Shown here: positions 54,498 through 64,000 of the stretch, piece by piece
Layout: every line of letters starts with the position of its first letter
Numbering within the stretch: the stretch's first letter is position 1
Assembly: GCA_950097015.1 (NCBI GenBank)
Contig: CATNEN010000002.1
Span: forward strand, 5,673,001-5,737,000
Reading direction: 5' to 3'
DNA from: Macrostomum hystrix
Lineage: Eukaryota; Platyhelminthes; Macrostomidae
Length of the DNA: 64,000 bases
Translations under genes and position numbers: made by a program
The notes under the pieces: generated by a model
Seen by the model: the letters and a program-made list of their open reading frames with translations, nothing else
Told to the model about the DNA's origin: nothing
Databases searched by the model: none

Positions 54498-55813
54498 AGG
54501 GGCGGCCGTTCAATAAGTTTCCGGATGCACAGAAATGAAAAGCGTCAGAGGGAAGATAAATGTCAGGCCTTTTCGAAGTTCTCTCCAGCAGCTTCGATGC
54601 ACTTTCTCATCCTTTCAAAACAAGTAGCAAAGCAGCCAGCCCACTCCGACTGAGGGATGTCGAACAGGTGATTTTAGAAGGCCTCGACGGCCTGTTCCGG
54701 CGATGCAAATCGGACTCCCTTAAGCAGGCGCTTGACTTGTGGGAACATAAAGAAGTCACACGGTGCCAAGTCAGGGCTGTAGGGTGGGTGCTGAAGCAGT
54801 TGGACGCGATTCTGCTCCATGAACTCCACAGTTAGTCGCGCCGCGTGGGCCGGGGCGTTGTCCTGGTGGAGCAGCAACCCGCGATGGCGAGTCCTTGGGC
54901 GCTTCTCAGCGATGGATTGCAGCACCTGGGGCATACACTCGGTTACATACCAGCCCGCAGTCACCGTCCGCTGTGTTACCAGCGGAATCATGGCTACGGG
55001 ACCGCTGCGAGCCACAAAAACAGCCACCATCTGCTTGGCGACGCTTCGCGACCGCACCAGCTTTGAAGGTGGCGGGCTGCCAATGGGGGCCCATTGAGCT
55101 GACTGCTGCTTGCTCTCCGGGTCAAAACAGTACATCCAGGTCTCATCACCACTGACGATGTCCCAGGAGCTCGTTGATCTTCCACCGTCGAATCTTTCGA
55201 GCATTGAATGGCTCCAATCGATCCGGGCCTGTTTCTGCACTGGGTCAGGTGATGAGGCACCCAGCGTGCGGACACCTTGCTGAGGCCAAGCCTTTCATGT
55301 AGGATGGTTGAGGTGCTTCCCGATGAAATGCCCACAGCAGTGGCTAGCTGTTGCACTGTCAACCGCGGGTCTTCCTCAACCAGGGCCTGCACTGCGGCCA
55401 CTACTTCCTGAGTGGTCGAACTCGGGAGTCGTCCTTCGCGAGCCTCGTCTTCGAGCGACACTCGGCCCCGACGAAATTCCGCGAACCAGTCAAAGGCGGT
55501 TGTTCTAGAGGGTGCAGTATCCCCGAAGGCTAGGCGAAGCCGTTCTAAGCTTTGCGACTGGTTCAGACCACATTTGTAGTCGTAAAAAATCATCGCTCTC
55601 AAGTGGATGCGTGACAGTTCCATAATAGATACTTGAAGTTGGAGGTGATAGGTAACTTTGAAGTGAAGTTGTGAGATTCAGGTTTATTGTGTAATCATTA
55701 TATTTTATGTCAAATCTCAGGATATGTACATTTTTCGTGTGAGTACATTTTGAGCAGTCTACGAGCTAGAGTGCGCTGGCTCTTATGGTCCGGAAACTTA
55801 TTGAACGCCCCTC
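54498..55813 (-). mobile_element. Mariner-family DNA transposon (inactive)
   Basis: Termini: left about 54,498-54,525 and right about 55,787-55,813 are inverted copies of GTTCAATAAGTTTCCGGA plus an outer GGGGCG, with a two-base difference in the left copy. The total of about 1.3 kb and the single transposase are typical of mariner elements. A TA target duplication is not clear at the present edges. Confidence 0.85.
54563..55623 (-). pseudogene. Mariner transposase pseudogene (DD34D type)
   Basis: The N-terminal part (from 55,623) has the mariner helix-turn-helix region with AFDWFAEFRRGRVSLEDEAR and GRLPSSTT, then RWVPHHLT. The frame then shifts by one near 55,235-55,245. It continues with the catalytic region: first Asp in VSGDETWMYCFDPE, second in LLLHQDNAPAHA, third in HPPYSPDLAPCDFFMFP. 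An in-frame TAA at about 54,673 interrupts the last 40 residues, and the original end is at 54,563. One frameshift and one nonsense codon make it non-functional. Confidence 0.9.
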
Positions 55814-56505
55814 GATGAATTTCATGCCTCGAATGAATTTATTTAAATGCTGTGCATTGCTCTGCATGAATCAGGTGTTCCGAGTTCTGCTGCAAACCCA
55901 AAATGCTTCCAGTCCGTGTGCTAGCATAAAGTGGCCATTAAAAAGGCTTACCCGCGGCAGTTTTACTTTTATCCCAAGACCTAGATTAATATGGGATCAG
56001 CTTACACATCTGTTCACCGCATGGGATCGGTAGCCTTGAGCAGAGCTGATTAAATCCTAGGATAATATGGCCTCGATTTTTCCTCTAAAATCCCATTTCC
56101 CTCTACTCTGTTGGATCAGCATTAAAAATAGGATTTCTCGAAGACTTTGAGTTGTTTTGCTCGTAATTTTTTTATCCACTGATTTTAAGTTCTTTACTCG
56201 ATAAAAATCTACGAGAATTTGCTGAATTTCCTGACCTTCTGCCAACCATATTATTTGCTTTTCTCACGGCCAGCTGCAGCCACAGCCAGTGCCGAACATG
56301 CTTGAAGAATTTTTTATGATCCGGAAAACTGGCAGGATAGGATGCATGTCAGCCTGAATGCCTTCTCTACTGCTGCTGCTAGATGTGATTTGCTTTTACA
56401 AACACAACCCACTGTTCGGAAATCTTTTTTTAGTAGTTTGTTTGTTAAAAGTACAAATCGAAAGAAACGGATCGCGCGGAATTGCAATTCGTTTTCAATC
56501 GCCCC
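55814..56505. other. Spacer, no gene recognised
   Basis: Short frames only; no repeat match was found. Confidence 0.35.
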
Positions 56506-56836
56506 ACAGATGCTCCAAGGGCGGTGGCTAGAGCGTCCGACTCCCACCGGGAGGTCCCGAGTTCGAATCTCAGCCTAATGGGTGTCAATCTGAGTCCTTA
56601 AGCAGAACGAATAATTCTCAAGTGCTTCTGTTCACCCAGCTATAAATTGGATACCAGTATCACCTGGGATAGAAATTCGGGCGCGTGTGGCAGCCTCCCC
56701 TGCACTCCATCGACTGAACAGCTGTACACAGCCTCTGAAAGGAAATAGCTGCGGCTGTCCTACTGGCTGCATATCTGACCTAACTGGGCTAGGTCAATCA
56801 ATCAATCGATTCTGGGGACCAAGCCACATTAATTTG

Positions 56837-56893
<57 letters not shown>

Positions 56894-56895
56894 GA
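56505..56895 (+). repeat. tRNA-derived SINE copy (family B), most complete, ending in (TCTA)n
   Basis: The tRNA-like head has GGTGGCTAGAGCGTCC (box A) and CGAGTTCGAATCTC (box B, about 56,558-56,571). The body holds GTCCTTAAGCAGAAC, CGACTGAACAGCTGTACACA and GCTGCATATCTGACC. The 3' end is a run of about 13 TCTA tetramers (56,837-56,893). A simple tetramer tail is common in LINE-mobilised SINEs. Confidence 0.8.
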
Positions 56896-58074
56896 CAGCT
56901 AAAGTATAAGTTTTCTCGGGTCTTGTCAGCAGGTCATTGCTTCACCACACAATGTAAATCCTTTATGAAAGCTTATATACATTAATCAATTAGTAAATTC
57001 ATTTAAAAAAGGAAATAAGAGATAAACGAGACATAAAGGGAGTGTTTGATAGGCGACTATAGAATCCGATAGACATGTCTGTTTGCAAACAGTTGAGACT
57101 GATGCATCCGTATCACTTATCAATAAAATCTGTAAATAGTTAAATATTTATTTCTTAAATGGTAGACAATATACGCAATAATACAGACAACAACTGGGAT
57201 ATTCCGCATCAAAGATTCTATTCACTGTATTGTCAAAACATTTTGCAATACCCTATGCATATGTTGTAGTCATGGTAACAAATTAAATAATAATAAAATA
57301 GTATATATATGAATATTTGTACGCACACAGTCATGGTCATGCACTGTCAGCTTTGTTTAAACACAGCGAGGTAAATATAATTAGCGAGTTGAAAGCAAGC
57401 AAGCAAGTTTTGAGAAAACCATGAACTGCTAAGTCGCATTATTGCATAAAAGTCCATAAAGCAGTTGAGGATTTTTGAAACCATCAACAACAGAACTGGC
57501 GCCTGTGTACTATTAACTATAAGCAGTCTAAAAACAAATGACAAGTTTAGCTGTTATATAAAAAAACAAATGTGAAGAAAAAAAGAATGACAATTGAATA
57601 GATTGCTTGTCAGCTCTTTAATGCGAAATCATAGGTGATAATACACACTACAGGGTGTCAGGTGTCAATGCATGATTGACAACGGAACAGCTGTAAATAA
57701 AATAAATAATAAACAAGAGTTCAATTGTTTGAGAATAGGGCTTTCAATTTTGAAAAAACTAATTTCTAATACTGATAAAAAGTATAGACAAAAACACACT
57801 TAGCATGAGCTGCTACTAATTACCGTACACTAAACTCTCTACTATGTACATCAAAACTGAATTTAAAATTTGTTTGAGAAGACAAGCATACAGCTTACAT
57901 TATCGTATAAATTAACTTCAAATAACAAGGAAAAATTATAATAGACACAATTTCACAAGGGGTGAATTATGAATGTCTTTTTATACATAACTAAGGCGAG
58001 TAACCTCCAAATATAACTTATTATAGTCATTATCAACCAGGTAAAACTATAATCATAGAATGTCCAAAGGGATA
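56896..58074. other. AT-rich spacer, nothing recognised
   Basis: No gene, array or SINE match was seen. Confidence 0.4.
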
Positions 58075-59520
58075 TTAACTAATGAGATTTTGAATCAGTG
58101 GATTAACCAATGAGATGTTGAATCAGTGGATTAACCAATGAGATGTTGAATCAGTGGATTAACCAATGAGATGTTGAATCAGTGGATTAACCAATCAGAT
58201 GTTGAATCAGTGGATTAACTAAGGAGATGTTGAATCAGTGGATTAACCAATGAGATGTTGAATCAGTGGATTAACCAATTAGATGTTGAATCAGTGGATT
58301 AACCAATGAGATGTTGAATCAGTGGATTAACCAATGAGATGTTGAATCAGTGGATTAACCAATCAGATGTTGAATCAGTGGATTAACTAAGGAGATGTTG
58401 AATCAGTGGATTAACCAATGAGATGTTGAATCAGTGGATTAACCAATTAGATGTTGAATCAGTGGATTAACCAATGAGATGTTGAATCAGTGGATTAACC
58501 AATCAGATGTTGAATCAGTGGATTAACTAAGGAGATGTTGAATCAGTGGATTAACCAATGAGATGTTGAATCAGTGGGTTAACCAATTAGATGTTGAATC
58601 AGTGGATTAACCAATGAGATGTTGAATCAGTGGATTAACCAATGAGATGTTGAATCAGTGGATTAACCAATCAGATGTTGAATCAGTGGATTAACTAAGG
58701 AGATGTTGAATCAGTGGATTAACCAATCAGATGTTGAATCAGTGGATTAACCAATGAGATGTTGAATCAGTGGATTAACCAATGAGATGTTGAATCAGTG
58801 GATTAACCAATCAGATGTTGAATCAGTGGATTAACTAAGGAGATGTTGAATCAGTGGATTAACCAATGAGATGTTGAATCAGTGGATTAACCAATTAGAT
58901 GTTGAATCAGTGGATTAACCAATGAGATGTTGAATCAGTGGATTAACCAATGAGATGTTGAATCAGTGGATTAACCAATCAGATGTTGAATCAGTGGATT
59001 AACTAAGGAGATGTTGAATCAGTGGATTAACCAATGAGATGTTGAATCAGTGGATTAACCAATTAGATGTTGAATCAGTGGATTAACCAATGAGATGTTG
59101 AATCAGTGGATTAACCAATCAGATGTTGAATCAGTGGATTAACCAATGAGATGTTGAATCAGTGGATTAACCAATGAGATGTTGAATCAGTGGATTAACC
59201 AATGAGATGTTGAATCAGTGGATTAACCAATGAGATCTTGAATCAGTGGATTAACCAATGAGATCTTGAATCAGTGGATTAACCAATGAGATGTTGAATC
59301 AGTGGATTAACCAATGAGATGTTGAATCAGTGGATTAACCAATGAGATCTTGAATCAGTGGATTAACCAATGAGATGTTGAATCAGTGGATTAACCAATG
59401 AGATGTTGAATCAGTGGATTAACCAATGAGATGTTGAATCAGTGGATTAACCAATGAGATGTTGAATCAGTGGATTAACCAATGAGATGTTGAATCAGTG
59501 GATTAACCAATGAGATGTTT
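58075..59520. repeat. 28-bp minisatellite with six-unit higher-order repeats
   Basis: About 51 copies of GATGTTGAATCAGTGGATTA plus ACCAATGA. The variable bases before GATGTT run in a recurring order (TGA, TGA, TCA, AGGA, TGA, TTA) over the left two thirds. The right third is homogeneous TGA. Most units carry ACCAAT, a CCAAT-box core. Confidence 0.96.
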
Positions 59521-60055
59521 AGTCAGCGAACTGAGCGAGTACTAAAACAATTTGATTTGTTAAAAAGCTATTTTAAATCGAAGCAAAATGATTTAATGGA
59601 CGCAATAAAAAATCAGCATTTTTGCTTTTATAAAACAACTCTTTAAACCTGAGACCGGACAAGCAAAATAGAGCAACATTTCTAGGAAACACAATTAAGG
59701 ACCAACAATAATAAAATAGCTTGAACCTAGAAAATATTATTTTGAAGGATTTGGTTGAAGAAAATACCACAAAGCCAGCAATATAAAATCGATTATTTCG
59801 CCAAGGCCCGCCCTTGGTGCCTCCGAAATCATTAGGAATTCTGGCAGTCTCTCCAGAGCGAGCGAGCGTGAGAGAGAATGATAATTTTGCTAATGAATCA
59901 GAGCAGACATCAACTTGAGGCGCTTTTCTGCCCTAGCAACTAGACCCCATGTGGAAGGTGCTAATGAACGGACAAATAATTATAGTAGAAGAATTATTCG
60001 CAGTATTTTTGCGGCAATGTATTTGGCAGAGGGTCTAGCTCAGCTGAGAGAAGCC

Positions 60056-62372
60056 TTAAAGTTTCTCAAGCGCATCAGCCAGACGAAGAACATCGATAAG
60101 CTCAAGGCGCCACTGGTGCTCAAGCGACCTGTAGAAATAGTCCGGCGCCTCTGCCCGCATGCGGATCAGCTGATGCAGCAGCCGACCGTCGATGCCAGCG
60201 AACTGGCCGCGCAAGCCGCCCAGCCCGATGGCCTCCAGCCAGCTGGCCACATCAGCGTGGCTCCAGTACTGCACCGAGTCTGTGCCAGCCGATGCCGAGG
60301 CTCCGTTCACCGGCCCGGGCGTCATGGACGACGGCAGTAGGGGCTGCGGAGAGCCGCCGCTGCCGCTGCCACCGCCTCCGCTGCCAGCCACAGCGCCAAC
60401 CGGCGGCTGCGGCATGATGTCGGCCAGCCGCCTAGCCAGCTGGACGCAGGCGGCGTCGAAGTCCCTGCAGCCGGCCAGATCTGGCATGCCAGCCTGCTGT
60501 GGCAGCAGCTGGCTCACCAGAGCGCCGAGCCAGCCGTCGGGCCGCCATCGGGCCAGAAGGCAGACGGGCAGCAGGGGACGATCTGCCAGGACTGCAGCCT
60601 CGGATTCTGTGCGGCATAGCGGACTGGATCGATAGGCCTCGCTAACACCCAGCAGGACAACAGCGGCGTCGGCGACGGCGGCGCCAGGTGCGGCCTGCAC
60701 GCTAGTCAGTTCGGCCGATGGGCAGGACAGCCGGATTTGGATGCCGCGAGCTCTCAGACGGTCGCGAATTCGAATCGCCAGCTCCCGATTGGCCGGATGA
60801 TGAGACAGGACAGCGTGCGGTGGCTGCCGCTGGCGCTGCGCAGCCGGATGGTGGTGATGATGCGGCAGTGACGACGGCGCCTCGTCCTGAAGCAGGCGCA
60901 GCAGGCAGTCCACTAGGGGCAGAAGACCCGGCGGACAAGCCGTGCCGTTCTGCAGCTTCAACAAGGCGCCGGCGCAGCCGCAGCGTTCCAGAAGGAAGGC
61001 GCGAGACCGGCGATGCATGCCGAGGCCCCAGACGGCCAGCAGGGCGGCGCGGCGATCCGACTCGCCGAATCCGGGATCTCGAAGGCCGTCCAACATCAGC
61101 TGGGGAGCGCCACACTGGCACAGACTGTCGGTTAAGTAGGCCTGACTGCTCAGAGCTGTCCAACAGGAGGCAAAATCCGCCAAACTGAAGCCCAACAGGC
61201 GCCTATCGGCACTCTTTAATAGGCGATCAGTCCAGTGCACCAGTTGGCGGAGTCTGCGGACATTGTTTGTAGGGCTCAAAGCTATTTGATTGGCTAATGG
61301 ATGGGATAATCAACTAGCTAATGGATGGGATAATCAACTGGCTAATGGATGCGATAATCAACTGGCTAATGAAAGGGATAATCAGCTGGCTAATCGATGG
61401 GATAAAAAACTGGCTAATGGATGGGATAATCAGCTGGCTAATGGATGGGATAATAAACTTGCTAATAGATGGGATAATAAACTGGCTAATGAATGGGGTA
61501 ACCAGATGGCTAATGAATGGGATAATAAACTGGCTAATGGATGGGATAATCAGCTGGCTAATGGATGGGATAATCAACTGGCTAATGGATGGGTTAATCA
61601 GCTGGATAATGGGTCAGTTTTTTGCGATACAACCAGAGCCAACCCACCTGGCAAGGAGCTGCTGACCGTCGTCGCCGCCCAGCAGCGCGCCGCAGTCGGC
61701 TTCGCAGAGCAGTCGGGACAGCACGAACAGGCACAGGCAGCGAACAGGTTCGGGTGCGTACACGCTGCCCGCCAGATCAAGCAGGCCGCGCTTCAACGCG
61801 AAGCCGCCGCCGCCAACAACCATGCCTGCGGCATCTCCCCCTGATGTCAGTTGAATGGCATAGTCTGGATTGTGCCAAAGCAGGCGGTAGAGCAAGCTTA
61901 ACGAGGCCCGAATCAGGTACACAACATTCTTGCTGGCCAGGTTATCCAGGTAAGGCTTGTGGCCAATGTTGGCCACTAGGAGGTTGGTGATGCCGCTGTT
62001 AGCAAGGGCTGCACCGAACTCAGCGCTCTGCTCCGAATAATTCAAAGCTGCCGTGTACAAATAGTGCGACGAGAACCAGATGTCGTCGTTTTTAAACACT
62101 CCCAAACTATTTAGCCGCTTCATGGTGCGCACTGCGAACTGGGGATAGCCGAGGCTGTACAGGTGGCGAGCCAGGGCCGGCCTGTGCTCCTTGCAGTCAT
62201 AGTACAGCTTGGAGATCTGCTTGCCACATTCGCACACTGTCTCCAGCTGTAGCTGGGCCTCTTCGCGCAACAGCTGAGCAACCAGGCGATCGCATATTGA
62301 TTTGGCTTCCTCCAATCCAACACCGCTGAGCTGGCTGTGAGCCACCTGTGGCTCCGTGTCACTGTTGCTCAT
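60056..62372 (-). CDS. ARM-TIR-SAM domain protein
   Basis: Two exons, 61,648-62,372 and 60,056-61,253, join in phase two (AG+A, arginine 242) with a GTGGGT donor and CCGCAG acceptor, giving 640 residues. Residues about 20-365 are helical with armadillo-like leucine patterns (LYYDCKEHRPALARHLYSLG, SLLYRLLWHNPDYAIQL). About 388-518 form a TIR domain: HAVLSHHPANRELAIRIRDR, then VVLLGVSEAYRSSPLCRTES and RWRPDGWLGALV. The glutamate in CRTES (about 458) aligns with the conserved TIR glutamate that is catalytic in SARM1-like NADases. A glycine/serine linker follows, then a SAM domain at about 569-638 (YWSHADVASWLEAIGL to LRLADALEKL). SARM1 has ARM-SAM-SAM-TIR, so the order here differs. The CR-E and PDGWLG signatures are known in invertebrate ARM-TIR proteins. 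NAD cleavage or innate signalling is possible but inferred. The usual W-M-D around strand B is missing. Confidence 0.88.
61290..61612. repeat. 24-bp minisatellite in the ARM-TIR-SAM intron
   Basis: About 13 copies of CTAATGGATGGGATAATCAA plus CTGG inside the intron 61,254-61,647. The 8-residue period (WDNQLANG) makes an artefactual plus-strand frame of 184 residues. Confidence 0.94.
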
Positions 62373-64000
62373 TTACAACCCACTGAGCTGGCTGACAACA
62401 ACGGAATGTGCTCCAACTGTGCTCAGGAAAACAGTGTCTGCAATTTTATATATATTCTCTTAACAACAGAAAGCCAATTCTATTTCCCCCATGGGAAAAG
62501 ACAATGCGGGTATTATAAATACCCCTACCTACCTCATGATAGCTTTCAAACCAAATGATCCATTTTTGTGAAAGTCTATCATATGCATCAACATTTTCCC
62601 AGTAAAATACAAGGGACAATATCTATAATAATAGCTGACACAATGCAGGACAATTTTTTAAGCAGTAAAATAATGCATAAATTACTCCAATGAGAATCTT
62701 GATTCAGGAAGTAGTTTTATTGGATAGACTGTGAATAATTTAGCCAATTTTCTGGAATTTCATGGCAATTGGTTGAGTACATTGGGAGATACAAACAATA
62801 AAATTGTGGGAATTTTTAAATACCCATGTCTAACCATGGGCTTCTTACTACTGTTGATAACAACCTCATTTTCAAACTGAATGAATCATACACCAAAATG
62901 CCAGTAGCAATGTGCAAAAACATTTCTATTTGTTGTCTAAATAACACAGTACATTCATGCTGCATTATCTGAATTGCCCGAAAATGTTCTGACAACACTG
63001 AAAAACACTGAAAATGTTCAGTTTCCATATGTTAGCTACATTAAATCAAAGCAAATGTTGACAAAAAACTATATAGATTCTATAAATGCAAAATTGTATC
63101 CATGTCTATTGAGTTAGAGTAGATCATATTTAATCGTAATTCAATATTTACTTACTTTATAGTAAATTTTTAAGAACACAAAAGTAATCATTTGGTCTAT
63201 TATTTAATAAGCAAATGAAACATAGACAAATAAAATTTAGGCCATTTTTTTGTCTGGTGAAATGGACAAATAGCTATATATTTTATTCATCCAGTTAAAA
63301 AGGTAGAAATTATTTCAAATTATTTCTTTATCAGTAAGTAGTTTATTTGTATCACCCTTCATATCAATCACAAGAACCACTAGAATTAAAAAGATGTAAG
63401 TTAAAATCACTATGCAATTAAATTGATTTGTTTGTGGAACAGTACACTCAGAGATCTGAAATATAATCAATAGAAAATCTAGTGGGCAATCCTGAAGATT
63501 CCCGCATTAAATGATTTCATGCGCTTTTACACACATTCCAGCCATGGAATCATGGTAGGGCAACCTCTAGTACCCAGGACAATAGTGGATCCTCAAGAAG
63601 TTTAACCAACTTTTGAATTAGCTGAACTCAGCATCAACCATTGTGAATTGACAGCACTAACTGGTGAGACAGACATCCAGTGGCTGGCCAAGTAGCCTAT
63701 GGGGTTCTGCAAAACAATAGGGACTGTGAGCAATGCCCCAACACACCTTATGTCATTCCAAAGGCGGGCTGGTCCAACGGTCAATCCGGTGTTGCTCCTT
63801 CTTCCAAGGCAGTCACATGAAAGCTCCATTAGAACTTTAAGAAAAAAGTTCTGTAAAAGTTCGTAAAAGCACATGAAATAAATTAACTCGGGAATCTTCA
63901 GGATTGCCATCCCATAGTCCGGATCATGCTGGACTTACGCCGGAGGAAAAATCCAACATTTTTTGGCACTTACGCCAGACTTACGCCAACCAAAAAAGGT
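62373..64000. other. AT-rich spacer, no certain gene
   Basis: The 5' flank of the ARM-TIR-SAM gene. A minus-strand frame at 63,602-63,910 contains VGPARLWNDIR, which faintly recalls the C-terminal part of non-LTR reverse transcriptase proteins, but there is no other support. Confidence 0.35.

Noticed and set aside
54121-54513. Second transposon gene next to the mariner
   Set aside because: The frame starts in the inverted terminus and shows no transposase motif.
56540-56575. A functional tRNA gene
   Set aside because: Box A and B are present, but no proper cloverleaf can be drawn and the sequence continues into a SINE body shared with other copies.
58075-59520. CRISPR-like regular repeats
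   Set aside because: The repeats are directly adjacent with no unique spacers, and the genome is eukaryotic.
61290-61844. Plus-strand gene with WDNQLANG repeats
   Set aside because: It is the 24-bp intronic array read antisense to the ARM-TIR-SAM gene, running on into that gene's exon 1 antisense.
63602-63910. End of a non-LTR retrotransposon protein
   Set aside because: Only a short LWNDIR-like motif; no reverse transcriptase core, tail or second copy was visible.

Overview
This window is animal nuclear DNA. Genes are split by short GT-AG introns, and the products are metazoan families: a FEM1 ankyrin protein, a forkhead factor, a tetraspanin, an ARM-TIR-SAM protein and a multi-CCCH zinc-finger protein. 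There is no bacterial operon structure. Tandem minisatellites, tRNA-derived SINEs and a mariner relic fill the rest. Exons are GC-rich with poly-Q/A/S runs, while spacers are AT-rich. An invertebrate, most likely a lophotrochozoan such as a free-living flatworm, fits best. That placement is inference only.

Layout. 1-4,000: AT-rich spacer with a foldback-type inverted-repeat element (about 1,563-2,662) and a SINE fragment. 4,118-11,236 (+): five-module CCCH zinc-finger gene in five exons. 11,240-18,440: spacer dominated by five minisatellites (21, 20, 28 and 15 bp units). 18,447-20,763 (+): forkhead gene in three exons. 21,602-26,099 (+): tetraspanin gene in six exons, with two related but oppositely oriented arrays around exon 2. 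26,390-27,975: 31-bp array. 29,479-36,139 (-): FEM1 gene, reconstructed here in seven exons including a distant first exon. 36-39.6 kb: AT-rich spacer with a repeat fragment and a 416-bp MITE-like element. 39,625-40,965 (-): multi-pass membrane protein of unknown family. 41.8-47.9 kb: G-rich, GATAA-containing and CCAAT-containing arrays. 48,285-49,292 (+): intronless isopentenyl phosphate kinase. 49.5-53.4 kb: more arrays and a SINE. 54,498-55,813: dead mariner. 56.5-56.9 kb: SINE ending in a tetranucleotide run. 58.08-59.52 kb: 28-bp array. 60,056-62,372 (-): ARM-TIR-SAM gene in two exons. 62.4-64 kb: unassigned.

The genes do not form one pathway; they are neighbours in an animal genome. The dominant feature is tandem repetition. 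By rough addition about 18-19 kb (close to 30%) is minisatellite, and arrays sit in introns of four of the six intron-containing or intronless genes as well as in spacers. Arrays whose unit is a multiple of three give long open frames on both strands; these are not treated as genes. The best candidates for follow-up are the ARM-TIR-SAM protein, the animal IPK, the repeated CxxC+CCCH module protein, the foldback element, and the inverted arrays flanking tetraspanin exon 2. All exon joins were made by hand from frame, splice signals and family resemblance, without transcript data.
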